DNA from: Candidatus Agathobaculum merdigallinarum
Lineage (GTDB): Bacteria > Bacillota > Clostridia > Oscillospirales > Butyricicoccaceae
NCBI GenBank assembly: GCA_019115425.1
Contig: DXDO01000175.1
Span: 1-7,518 of the forward strand
DNA: 7,518 nucleotides
Direction: 5' to 3'
Part shown: piece by piece, positions 1-4,401 of the stretch
Position numbering within the stretch: the stretch's first letter is position 1
How the letters are laid out: every line of letters begins with the position of its first letter
Notes under the pieces: generated by a model
What the model was told of the DNA's origin: nothing
What the model saw: only the letters and a program-made list of their open reading frames with translations
The model's database searches: none
Translations under genes and position numbers: made by a program

Positions 1-8
1 ACGATTAC

Positions 9-37
9 TTGACAGTAACCTGGAAGGTCTGTATTCT
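9..37 (+). promoter_or_regulatory. Possible upstream promoter of int (P1)
   Basis: A perfect -35 hexamer TTGACA at 9-14 is followed after 17 bases by TATTCT (32-37), which matches four of six positions of the -10 consensus. Transcription would start near 44, so the leader would contain both inverted repeats found before int. The spacing is ideal but the -10 is poor, so this is only a candidate. The stretch may also lie partly inside the end of an upstream gene cut by the window edge. Confidence 0.35.
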
Positions 38-49
38 GTTTGACTGTAG

Positions 50-78
50 TGGCAATCGGGGCCCTGATATGGTATAAT
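50..78 (+). promoter_or_regulatory. Extended -10 promoter of int (P2)
   Basis: A perfect TATAAT at 73-78 is preceded by TG at 70-71, giving an extended -10 element. The -35 candidate TGGCAA (50-55), 17 bases upstream, is weak, which is common for extended -10 promoters. Transcription would start near 85, leaving a leader of about 33 bases that is almost entirely the ribosome-site hairpin at 92-110. The -10 sits between the arms of the inverted repeat 61-67/87-93, so a protein bound there could block it. Confidence 0.6.
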
Positions 79-93
79 ACTCCCTGTCAGGGC
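61..93. repeat. Inverted repeat bracketing the int -10 box
   Basis: GCCCTGA at 61-67 and TCAGGGC at 87-93 are perfect 7-base inverted arms around the TATAAT at 73-78. At the DNA level this could be an operator over the promoter. In RNA started further upstream it could form a stem-loop that shares bases 92-93 with the next hairpin. Function is inferred from position only. Confidence 0.5.
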
Positions 94-110
94 TCCTTTT
101 GAAAAGGAGC
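92..110 (+). promoter_or_regulatory. Hairpin sequestering the int ribosome binding site
   Basis: GCTCCTTT (92-99) pairs perfectly with AAAGGAGC (103-110), leaving a three-base loop. The Shine-Dalgarno core AAGGAG (104-109) lies wholly in the 3' arm, 8 bases before the int ATG at 118. In mRNA the site would be double-stranded. This predicts low basal translation of the recombinase and perhaps release when upstream RNA or ribosomes disturb the stem. Confidence 0.7.
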
Positions 111-117
111 GATTAGA

Positions 118-1305
118 ATGGCTGAAAGGAGAAAAGACAGCAAAAACCGTGTCCTGCGGGCTGGAGAGAGCCAGCGCAAGGACGGCACCTATATGTACCG
201 CTACACCGATATAACAGGCAAGCGTGTCTGCGTCTACGCCCGCACCCTGGAGGATCTGCGGGTCAAGGAGCAGACGATCCAGAGGGAGCTCAACGACGGG
301 ATCGACTACGCCGCCGGAAAAGCCACGGTCATTGACCTTGTGGAGCGATATGTCAGCTTGAAGCAGGGGGCCCGTTACAGCACAAAAGTCCTCTATGACT
401 ACATTCTCGGCATTCTGAGAAATGAGGATTTCGGGTATCGGCAGATCCGGGAGATCAAGCAGTCCGATGTACAGGCGTGGGTGATCAAACTGCACCAGGA
501 TGGTAGATCCTATGGTACCATCCGGAGCATTCGCAGTGTCCTCCGGCCCGCTTTCAAGATGGCCTACAACGAGGATGTGATCCGCCGGAACCCCTTTGAT
601 TTCAATCTGTCTGATGTGATCCCCAACGACTCGAAAAAGCGGGCGGCCCTCTCGGAGGACACACGGGAGGCATGGATGGAGTTCATCAGGACGGACGAGG
701 TCTATCAGAAGTACTATGACGAGTTTGTGGTGCTGCTGGGGACGGGACTCCGGGTCAGCGAGTTCTGCGGATTGACGAGGAACGATCTGGATTTTGAAAA
801 TCGCCGGATCAGGGTGGAACATCAGCTTTGCCGCCAGCGGGACGGCACCTATTACATCGGCAAGCCCAAGACGGCCAGCGGAGAGCGGTATATCCCTATG
901 ACGGACGAGGTGTACCAGAGCTTGAAGAACATGATCGCCAACCGTCCGAAGGTCAAGGTGGAGCGGATCGTGGACGGGTACAGCGGTTTCCTGATGTTGG
1001 ACAAGAACGGAAATCCAAAGGTAGCCCAGCATATCGAAAACGAGATCCGGGGAGCGGTGAAACGGTATCAAAAACTGCACCCGGACAGCACACTCCCTCC
1101 CATTTCGCCCCATGTATACCGCCACACCTTCTGCACGGAACTTGCCGCCGCTGGGATCGAGGCAAAGTCACTGCAGTATCTGATGGGACACGCAACGATC
1201 TCCACCACGCTGGACACCTACACCCACATCAATTACGAGCGTGCCGCCGAGCAGATGGCGCAGGCTGTCAGCAGGGAAAGGTCCCCCGAAAAGGACCTTG
1301 CGTAG
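118..1305 (+). CDS. int: Tn916-family tyrosine recombinase (integrase)
   Basis: Site-specific recombinase that cuts and rejoins DNA at the ends of an integrative conjugative element. The 395 residues resemble Tn916 Int throughout, including RAGESQRKDG near the N-terminus, NPFDF and KTASGERYIPM. Order: an arm-site-binding N-terminal domain (about 1-65, lacking an insertion present in Tn916 Int), a SAM-like core-binding domain (about 70-160) and the catalytic domain (about 175-385). All catalytic residues are present: Arg212 (GLRVSEF), Lys251, His332-x-x-Arg335, His358 and nucleophile Tyr368 (TLDTYTH). The gene is therefore intact. Start: the ATG at 118 follows AAAGGAG by 8 bases. No other element gene is in the window; as in Tn916, int appears to be the last gene before the element end. 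An excisionase would be expected just upstream. Confidence 0.97.
   Translation: MAERRKDSKNRVLRAGESQRKDGTYMYRYTDITGKRVCVYARTLEDLRVKEQTIQRELNDGIDYAAGKATVIDLVERYVSLKQGARYSTKVLYDYILGILRNEDFGYRQIREIKQSDVQAWVIKLHQDGRSYGTIRSIRSVLRPAFKMAYNEDVIRRNPFDFNLSDVIPNDSKKRAALSEDTREAWMEFIRTDEVYQKYYDEFVVLLGTGLRVSEFCGLTRNDLDFENRRIRVEHQLCRQRDGTYYIGKPKTASGERYIPMTDEVYQSLKNMIANRPKVKVERIVDGYSGFLMLDKNGNPKVAQHIENEIRGAVKRYQKLHPDSTLPPISPHVYRHTFCTELAAAGIEAKSLQYLMGHATISTTLDTYTHINYERAAEQMAQAVSRERSPEKDLA
498..523. repeat. Inverted repeat inside int
   Basis: GGATGGTA (498-505) and TACCATCC (516-523) form a perfect 8-base stem with a 10-base loop inside the core-binding-domain part of int. No T-run follows, so it is not a terminator. 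It may be chance. Confidence 0.3.
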
Positions 1306-1314
1306 CCGGAACCA

Positions 1315-1362
1315 TACACCGGATTTACACCAGATTGGTGTAAATCTGCGTAGAATGGTGTA
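1315..1362. repeat. Cluster of four GGTGTA boxes, candidate integrase arm sites
   Basis: TACACC occurs at 1315-1320 and 1326-1331, and its complement GGTGTA at 1337-1342 and 1357-1362. Box starts are 11, 11 and 20 bases apart, close to one, one and two helical turns. The last two boxes form a direct repeat reading TGGTGTARA(N)2TGCG, and boxes two and three form the inverted repeat listed separately. Tn916 Int is known to bind repeated arm sites with its N-terminal domain; assigning these boxes that role is inference. Confidence 0.5.
1322..1346. repeat. Perfect 10-base inverted repeat downstream of int
   Basis: GATTTACACC (1322-1331) and GGTGTAAATC (1337-1346) are perfect arms around AGATT. 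No T-tract follows (TGCGTAG), so a Rho-independent terminator is unlikely. The arms contain two of the four GGTGTA boxes, so a DNA-binding role is the better reading. Confidence 0.65.
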
Positions 1363-1429
1363 GAGTTGCGGAGGGGAAGGAAAACGACAAAATCGGAAAA
1401 GTTCTGAATATCGGTAAAATCAGAGGGAA

Positions 1430-1460
1430 CAAGCACAATTTCAAGCGAGTTTTGTGCTTG
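1430..1460. repeat. Inverted repeat CAAGCACAA/TTGTGCTTG near the element end
   Basis: Perfect 9-base arms at 1430-1438 and 1452-1460 enclose 13 bases. No T-run follows. Given its place after int and before the AT-rich segment, it may belong to the terminal recombination site. It could also be a weak hairpin with no recombination role. Confidence 0.5.
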
Positions 1461-1579
1461 GGAGGATGAGAGGGATCAACTTAATATATCAGAAAAATAT
1501 ATGTCTGTCAAATGCTCTTTTCTTGCTGTCTGCCGGACAGAAAACGATCCGGAACAGACGGCGCACCGGCTGAACGCAG

Positions 1580-1603
1580 AAAAAACTGCCGGAAAACCGC
1601 CGT
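1580..1603 (-). terminator. Possible terminator of the ZIP gene
   Basis: Read on the minus strand just after the ZIP stop codon, GC-rich arms around TTTT (about 1587-1603) are followed by six T residues (1580-1585). The stem is imperfect, with an internal G-G mismatch, so efficiency would be modest. It is the only terminator-like element before the mobile-element boundary. Confidence 0.4.
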
Positions 1604-1618
1604 CCTTTTATCCGTTTT

Positions 1619-2413
1619 TCAGCCCAGCGCCACATCCAGCACCATCATCGTGAGAAAGCCTGCCATCACGCCGAGCGTGCCCAGATGGGAATGCTCGCCG
1701 AGATGCGCTTCCGGAATCAGCTCCTCAACCACAACATACAGCATTGCGCCTGCTGCTGCGGAAAGCAGCCACGGCATGAATGGTTCGAGCTGCGCCGCCG
1801 CGAGTACGACCAGCACGCCAAATATAGGTTCGACCGCGCCGGAGAGTGCGCCATATGCAAACGCGCGTCCGCATGACAGTCCTTCCTGCCGGAGCGGAAG
1901 GGAAACCGCCGCGCCCTCGGGAAAGTTTTGGATACCAATACCCAGCGCGAGCGCACCCGCCGCTGCGATCAGGCCGACGTCGCCGCTGTGCTGGGCGGCG
2001 CGTGCAAACGTCAGGCCGACCGCCATGCCCTCGGGAATGTTATGCAGCGTGACCGCGAGTACGAGCAGCGTGGAGCGCCGGAAGGAGGAGGGAAGGCCCT
2101 CCGCCTGTGCCGCGCCGTTATGCAGATGAGGAAGCAGGCCGTCCAGCGCCAGCATGAGCAGAATGCCGAGGGTGAACCCGCCCGCGGCAGGGACCCAGCC
2201 GATGCCGCCCGCAGCCTCGGCTTCCTCGATTGCGGGGATGAGCAGGCTCCATACGGACGCCGCGATCATTACCCCAGCCGCGAAGCCCAAAAAGAGGCGC
2301 TGTATGGTTTCGCCGGACCTGCGGCGCAGCAGGAATACCATCGCCGCACCGAGCGCGGTCATGAAAAAGGTGAAGCCGGTACCTGCCGCTGCCCAAAGCA
2401 GAGCCTGTGTCAT
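1619..2413 (-). CDS. ZIP-family divalent metal transporter
   Basis: Inner-membrane transporter of the ZIP family (ZupT/GufA-like), normally importing zinc and often also iron or manganese. At 264 residues it has the usual bacterial size, with about eight hydrophobic segments. Signature metal-site motifs are all visible: HNIPEG (124-129) in the fourth segment, QNFPEG (162-167) in the fifth and EELIPE (230-235) further on. A short His-containing loop, LPHLHNG (94-100), replaces the long His-rich loop of eukaryotic members. The start is fixed by an in-frame TGA at 2422-2420; GGTGAG lies five bases before the ATG. The gene is monocistronic, divergent from the DUF3783 operon and possibly coupled to a leader ORF. 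Control by a metal-sensing Fur-type repressor is suggested by the box at 2484-2498. The substrate cannot be decided from sequence. Confidence 0.95.
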   Translation of the reverse strand: MTQALLWAAAGTGFTFFMTALGAAMVFLLRRRSGETIQRLFLGFAAGVMIAASVWSLLIPAIEEAEAAGGIGWVPAAGGFTLGILLMLALDGLLPHLHNGAAQAEGLPSSFRRSTLLVLAVTLHNIPEGMAVGLTFARAAQHSGDVGLIAAAGALALGIGIQNFPEGAAVSLPLRQEGLSCGRAFAYGALSGAVEPIFGVLVVLAAAQLEPFMPWLLSAAAGAMLYVVVEELIPEAHLGEHSHLGTLGVMAGFLTMMVLDVALG

Positions 2414-2466
2414 GGCGACTCACCCCGTTTCGCCCTGTACAATGACAAAATGATTGTATGGATCAT
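2410..2466 (-). CDS. Possible 18-residue leader peptide overlapping the ZIP start
   Basis: Reading MIHTIILSLYRAKRGESP, this small ORF begins with an ATG at 2466-2464 placed 8 bases after a strong AAAGGAG (2481-2475). Its TGA (2412-2410) overlaps the ZIP ATG (2413-2411) as ATGA. This ribosome site is better than the one before the ZIP gene itself, so ribosomes may enter here and re-initiate at the ZIP start. The peptide has a short hydrophobic stretch then a basic tail, and I recognise no family. It may be a translational coupling device rather than a functional peptide. Confidence 0.5.
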   Translation of the reverse strand: MIHTIILSLYRAKRGESP

Positions 2467-2483
2467 AGGAAATGCTCCTTTAT

Positions 2484-2498
2484 TGATATTTATTATCA
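2484..2498. promoter_or_regulatory. Fur-like operator in the ZIP promoter region
   Basis: TGATATTTATTATCA matches the 7-1-7 Fur box TGATAATNATTATCA at 13 of 14 specified positions. It lies a few bases downstream of the predicted start of ZIP transcription (near 2505) and just before the leader ribosome site, so an occupied box would block transcription. Fur-family relatives (Zur, PerR) use similar sequences, so the metal sensed is not certain. Confidence 0.55.
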
Positions 2499-2511
2499 TA
2501 AGCTATTTAAT

Positions 2512-2540
2512 ATTATATTGATGTCCATGATTTCTGTCAA
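2512..2540 (-). promoter_or_regulatory. Consensus sigma-A promoter of the ZIP gene
   Basis: On the minus strand the -35 TTGACA (2540-2535) and -10 TATAAT (2517-2512) are both perfect and separated by exactly 17 bases. Transcription should start near 2505. So strong a core promoter normally needs a repressor, which fits the Fur-like box directly downstream. Confidence 0.85.
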
Positions 2541-2572
2541 GCAGCGAACGGGCTGTTAAAACGCGACGATCT

Positions 2573-2608
2573 GTGATATAATCACGGTGTCACATGATAC
2601 AACGTGAT
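2573..2608 (+). promoter_or_regulatory. Promoter of the DUF3783-ogg-trx operon with overlapping palindromes
   Basis: TATAAT at 2577-2582 with TG at 2574-2575 forms an extended -10; no good -35 is seen. The -10 is embedded in the perfect palindrome GTGAT-ATA-ATCAC (2573-2585). ATCACG (2581-2586) is also mirrored by CGTGAT (2603-2608). Such repeats over and just after a -10 look like operator half-sites. The regulator is unknown. Confidence 0.6.
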
Positions 2609-2640
2609 AAAATAAAGCCAAAAAAAGGAGGAGACCGACC

Positions 2641-3018
2641 ATGCCGGTATCCCGTGAGACCGTATTATATTTTGACCCAAAGGGCGGAGAACAGGCCGCC
2701 GCTTTGAAATCCATTCTGGTGCGGATGGGGGTGCGCATTAAAAATGTCCCATCCGATGCAGTGGGGCAGACCATCGGCCATCTGCTCGGCCGCAAGGGGT
2801 TTGACGCGCGTGAAAATCCGGAAGCGCCCGCGCTCAGCGAGCCGGTGCTCGTGCTGGACGGCTTCACCGATAAGCGTCTGGAGATCCTGCTGCGCGAGAT
2901 GAAGAAAAGCGGCGTTGTCGTGCCGTACAAAGCGGTCGTGACCCAAACCAACCTCGGCTGGATCTTCCATCAGCTGCATGACGAGCTGGCCCGCGAGCAT
3001 GAGGCCATGAGCAAATGA
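2641..3018 (+). CDS. DUF3783-type conserved protein of unknown function
   Basis: A 125-residue soluble protein without signal peptide or membrane segment. The layout matches the clostridial DUF3783 family as I know it: an N-terminal half with a PSDAVGQTIGHLLG segment (37-50), then the more conserved C-terminal part with EPVLVLDGFTDKRLEILL (67-84), VPYKAVVTQTN (94-104) and a W-x-F-x(2)-L-x(2)-EL-x(2)-EH ending (107-120). No catalytic residues are recognised. The ATG at 2641 follows a purine-rich AAAAAAGGAGGAG by 7 bases, an excellent ribosome site. It is the first gene of an operon; its stop overlaps the start of the DNA glycosylase by ATGA, so the two are probably translationally coupled. That suggests a link to base-excision repair or oxidative stress, but this is inference. 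Confidence 0.85.
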   Translation: MPVSRETVLYFDPKGGEQAAALKSILVRMGVRIKNVPSDAVGQTIGHLLGRKGFDARENPEAPALSEPVLVLDGFTDKRLEILLREMKKSGVVVPYKAVVTQTNLGWIFHQLHDELAREHEAMSK

Positions 3019-3824
3019 CCGAGCGCCTGCTCACAGACTTCGATATCGATCAGATCGCGCGGTCGGGGCAGTGCTTCCGTTTTCGTCCGCTGGGGGAGCA
3101 GCACTACGCGCTCGTGGCGGGCGGCCGCTATGTGGAGATCCGTCAGCAGGGGCAGACCGTGCGCTTCGACTGTCCGGAGGAGGAGTTTGAAGCCGTCTGG
3201 CGGCCGTATTTCGATTTGGAGGCGGATTACAGCCGGTACAAAAGCGCGGTGGCGAAGCGGGACAAGTATCTGCAAAGTGCGGTCGCGGCGGGCGGCGGGC
3301 TGCGCATCCTGCGGCAGGACCTGTGGGGGACCATCGTGTGTTTCATCATTTCGCAGCAAAACAACATCGCCCGCATTACGAAATGTGTCGAAAATTTATG
3401 TTTGCTTTTTGGCGAAACCTGTTATAATAGGAGTAAACAGGTATACAATGCCTTTCCGACCGCGGAACGGCTCGCCGCCTGCACGGCGGACGAGCTGGCG
3501 CCCATCCGGCTGGGCTACCGCGCGAAGTACATCCTCGCAGCCGCGCGGCAGATTGCCTCGGGTGAGGTCAATCTGGACGCAGTGCGCCGCATGGACTATG
3601 TGCACGCCAAAGCCGAGCTGATGCGGCTGACCGGCGTGGGCGTCAAGGTGGCGGAGTGCATCTGCCTGTTTGCCCTGCATCACATCGACGCATTCCCGAT
3701 CGATACCCATATCCGGCAGATGCTGGATGCGCACTATCCGAAGGGCTTCCCGCTCAGGCGGTATAGGGGCTTTGCGGGCGTGATGCAGCAATACGCATTT
3801 TACTATGAGCTTGTGAAACAATAA
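3015..3824 (+). CDS. ogg: OGG1-like 8-oxoguanine DNA glycosylase/AP lyase
   Basis: Base-excision repair enzyme that removes 8-oxoguanine from DNA and can nick the abasic strand. The 269 residues hold the OGG N-terminal domain (about 1-95, opening with a SGQCFRF motif at 17-23) and an HhH-GPD catalytic domain (about 100-265). Visible landmarks are SQQNNIARI (113-121), the helix-hairpin-helix LTGVGVKVAECICLFAL (205-221) with catalytic Lys211, and the catalytic Asp230 in PIDTH, equivalent to Lys249 and Asp268 of human OGG1. Both catalytic residues are intact. The ATG at 3015 overlaps the upstream TGA; there is only a weak GAGG at 3001-3004, so translation probably depends on coupling to the DUF3783 gene. 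An AT-rich patch with unusual codons at about 3390-3450 stands out from the GC-rich remainder. Thioredoxin follows 21 bases after the stop. Confidence 0.95.
   Translation: MTERLLTDFDIDQIARSGQCFRFRPLGEQHYALVAGGRYVEIRQQGQTVRFDCPEEEFEAVWRPYFDLEADYSRYKSAVAKRDKYLQSAVAAGGGLRILRQDLWGTIVCFIISQQNNIARITKCVENLCLLFGETCYNRSKQVYNAFPTAERLAACTADELAPIRLGYRAKYILAAARQIASGEVNLDAVRRMDYVHAKAELMRLTGVGVKVAECICLFALHHIDAFPIDTHIRQMLDAHYPKGFPLRRYRGFAGVMQQYAFYYELVKQ
3402..3442 (+). promoter_or_regulatory. Promoter-like island inside ogg
   Basis: TATAAT at 3423-3428 with TG at 3420-3421 makes an extended -10, with TTGCTT (3402-3407) as a weak -35 at 15-base spacing. The perfect inverted repeat ACCTGTT (3417-3423)/AACAGGT (3436-3442) overlaps the -10. 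It lies in an AT-rich patch of otherwise GC-rich coding sequence and could give extra transcription of thioredoxin. Chance resemblance cannot be excluded. Confidence 0.4.
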
Positions 3825-3845
3825 CAGATAAAGGAGCGAATGAAC

Positions 3846-4151
3846 ATGGCAGTATTAACCATTACCAAGGACAACTTCCAGAGTGAGGTCATGCAGTCGG
3901 ACAAGCCGGTGCTGCTCGATTTCTGGGCGAGCTGGTGCGGCCCGTGCCGCATGGTTTCTCCGATCGTGGACGAGATCGCGGAGGAGCGCGCGGACATCAA
4001 GGTCGGCAAGATCAACGTTGACGAGCAGGGCGAGATGGCCCAGCAGTTCGGCGTGATGAGCATTCCCACGTTGGTCGTGATGAAAAACGGCCAGATCGCC
4101 AACAAGGCGGTCGGTGCGATGCCAAAGGAAGACATTCTCGCGCTGCTGTAA
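3846..4151 (+). CDS. trxA: Thioredoxin
   Basis: Small cytoplasmic dithiol protein that reduces disulfides in target enzymes and is recharged by thioredoxin reductase. The active site WCGPC is at residues 30-34 (Cys31 and Cys34), preceded by the family FWASW and the buried Asp25. The cis-proline loop SIPT is at 72-75, and the C-terminal Gly region is normal. At 101 residues it has the classic single-domain size. I choose the ATG at 3846 over the in-frame one at 3840 because AAGGAG (3831-3836) is 9 bases from the former but only 3 from the latter. It is the last gene of the DUF3783-ogg-trx unit, possibly also served by the promoter-like island in ogg. Hairpins at 4172-4294 end the unit. Confidence 0.98.
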   Translation: MAVLTITKDNFQSEVMQSDKPVLLDFWASWCGPCRMVSPIVDEIAEERADIKVGKINVDEQGEMAQQFGVMSIPTLVVMKNGQIANKAVGAMPKEDILALL

Positions 4152-4171
4152 AGCGGGCGAGAAGGAAAAAG

Positions 4172-4206
4172 CGGAAACGGAAAAGCTGTTTCCGAGCGAA
4201 TTTTGT
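4172..4206 (+). terminator. Weak hairpin after trxA
   Basis: CGGAAAC (4172-4178) pairs with GTTTCCG (4188-4194) around a 9-base loop, with TTTT only about seven bases later. This may attenuate read-through or protect the 3' end of the mRNA. It is a poor terminator by itself. Confidence 0.35.
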
Positions 4207-4211
4207 AGCCT

Positions 4212-4258
4212 GCCGCAAAAATCTGTTTGATGCTTGCTGCGGCGCGCGGTATTTTTTT
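4212..4258 (+). terminator. Second candidate terminator after trxA
   Basis: GCCGCA (4212-4217) pairs with TGCGGC (4238-4243), and a run of seven T residues occupies 4252-4258. The long loop and the gap between stem and T-run make it suboptimal. It sits between the weak hairpin and the strong terminator. Confidence 0.35.
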
Positions 4259-4267
4259 GACAGACTG

Positions 4268-4294
4268 AAAAGGCGGCAAACAGCCGCCTTTTTT
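4268..4294 (+). terminator. Strong Rho-independent terminator between trxA and spoIIE
   Basis: GGCGGC (4272-4277) and GCCGCC (4283-4288) form a perfect stem with loop AAACA, flanked by AAAA on one side and a run of six T on the other. The A/T flanks extend the stem and make it work in both directions. It closes the upstream operon and insulates spoIIE. Confidence 0.92.
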
Positions 4295-4369
4295 GGTGCC
4301 TGCGGATAAAAATTTCAAAAACGCTATTCCCCCTGTTATTTTCCGGCAAAGCCCGCGAATCTCTTGGGA

Positions 4370-4391
4370 TATACTGGAAAAACAAGGGAGG
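4370..4391 (+). promoter_or_regulatory. Putative spoIIE -10 box and ribosome site
   Basis: TATACT (4370-4375) is the best -10 candidate between the terminator and spoIIE. No -35 is seen at 17 bases, nor at the 21-base spacing known for the Spo0A-activated Bacillus subtilis spoIIE promoter. The ribosome site AAGGGAGG (4384-4391) is strong and lies 10 bases before the ATG. Confidence 0.4.
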
Positions 4392-4401
4392 CATAGCGAA
4401 A

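Larger units (their letters stand above)
1306..1505. mobile_element. Right terminal region of the integrative element
   Basis: This gene-free stretch after int is the expected place for a Tn916-family element end. It holds four GGTGTA/TACACC boxes (1315-1362), a 10-base inverted repeat, a 9-base inverted repeat (1430-1438/1452-1460) and an AT-rich segment at about 1480-1505. Tn916-family recombinases act at AT-rich targets and bind arm sites inside the element ends, so this layout fits. The exact junction is not visible because the left end lies outside the window; I place it between about 1440 and 1505. No coding region of substance is seen here. Confidence 0.5.

Noticed and set aside
2..43. 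Possible tail of an upstream gene (excisionase?) ending RLLDSNLEGLYSV at a TGA
   Set aside because: Only 13 codons are visible and no motif can be checked, although an excisionase is expected at this place in Tn916-type elements.
828..1343. Second plus-strand frame of 171 codons within int
   Set aside because: It is the out-of-frame reading of the integrase catalytic domain, whose active-site residues are intact in the other frame.
1512..2521. Plus-strand open frames of 205 and 197 codons opposite the ZIP gene
   Set aside because: They lie opposite a transporter with all family motifs and show no recognisable protein features.
3840..3845. Upstream ATG as thioredoxin start
   Set aside because: It is only 3 bases from the ribosome site, and the ATG at 3846 has proper spacing.
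4257..4262. TTGACA as a spoIIE -35 box
   Set aside because: No -10 lies within usable distance and the strong terminator follows immediately.
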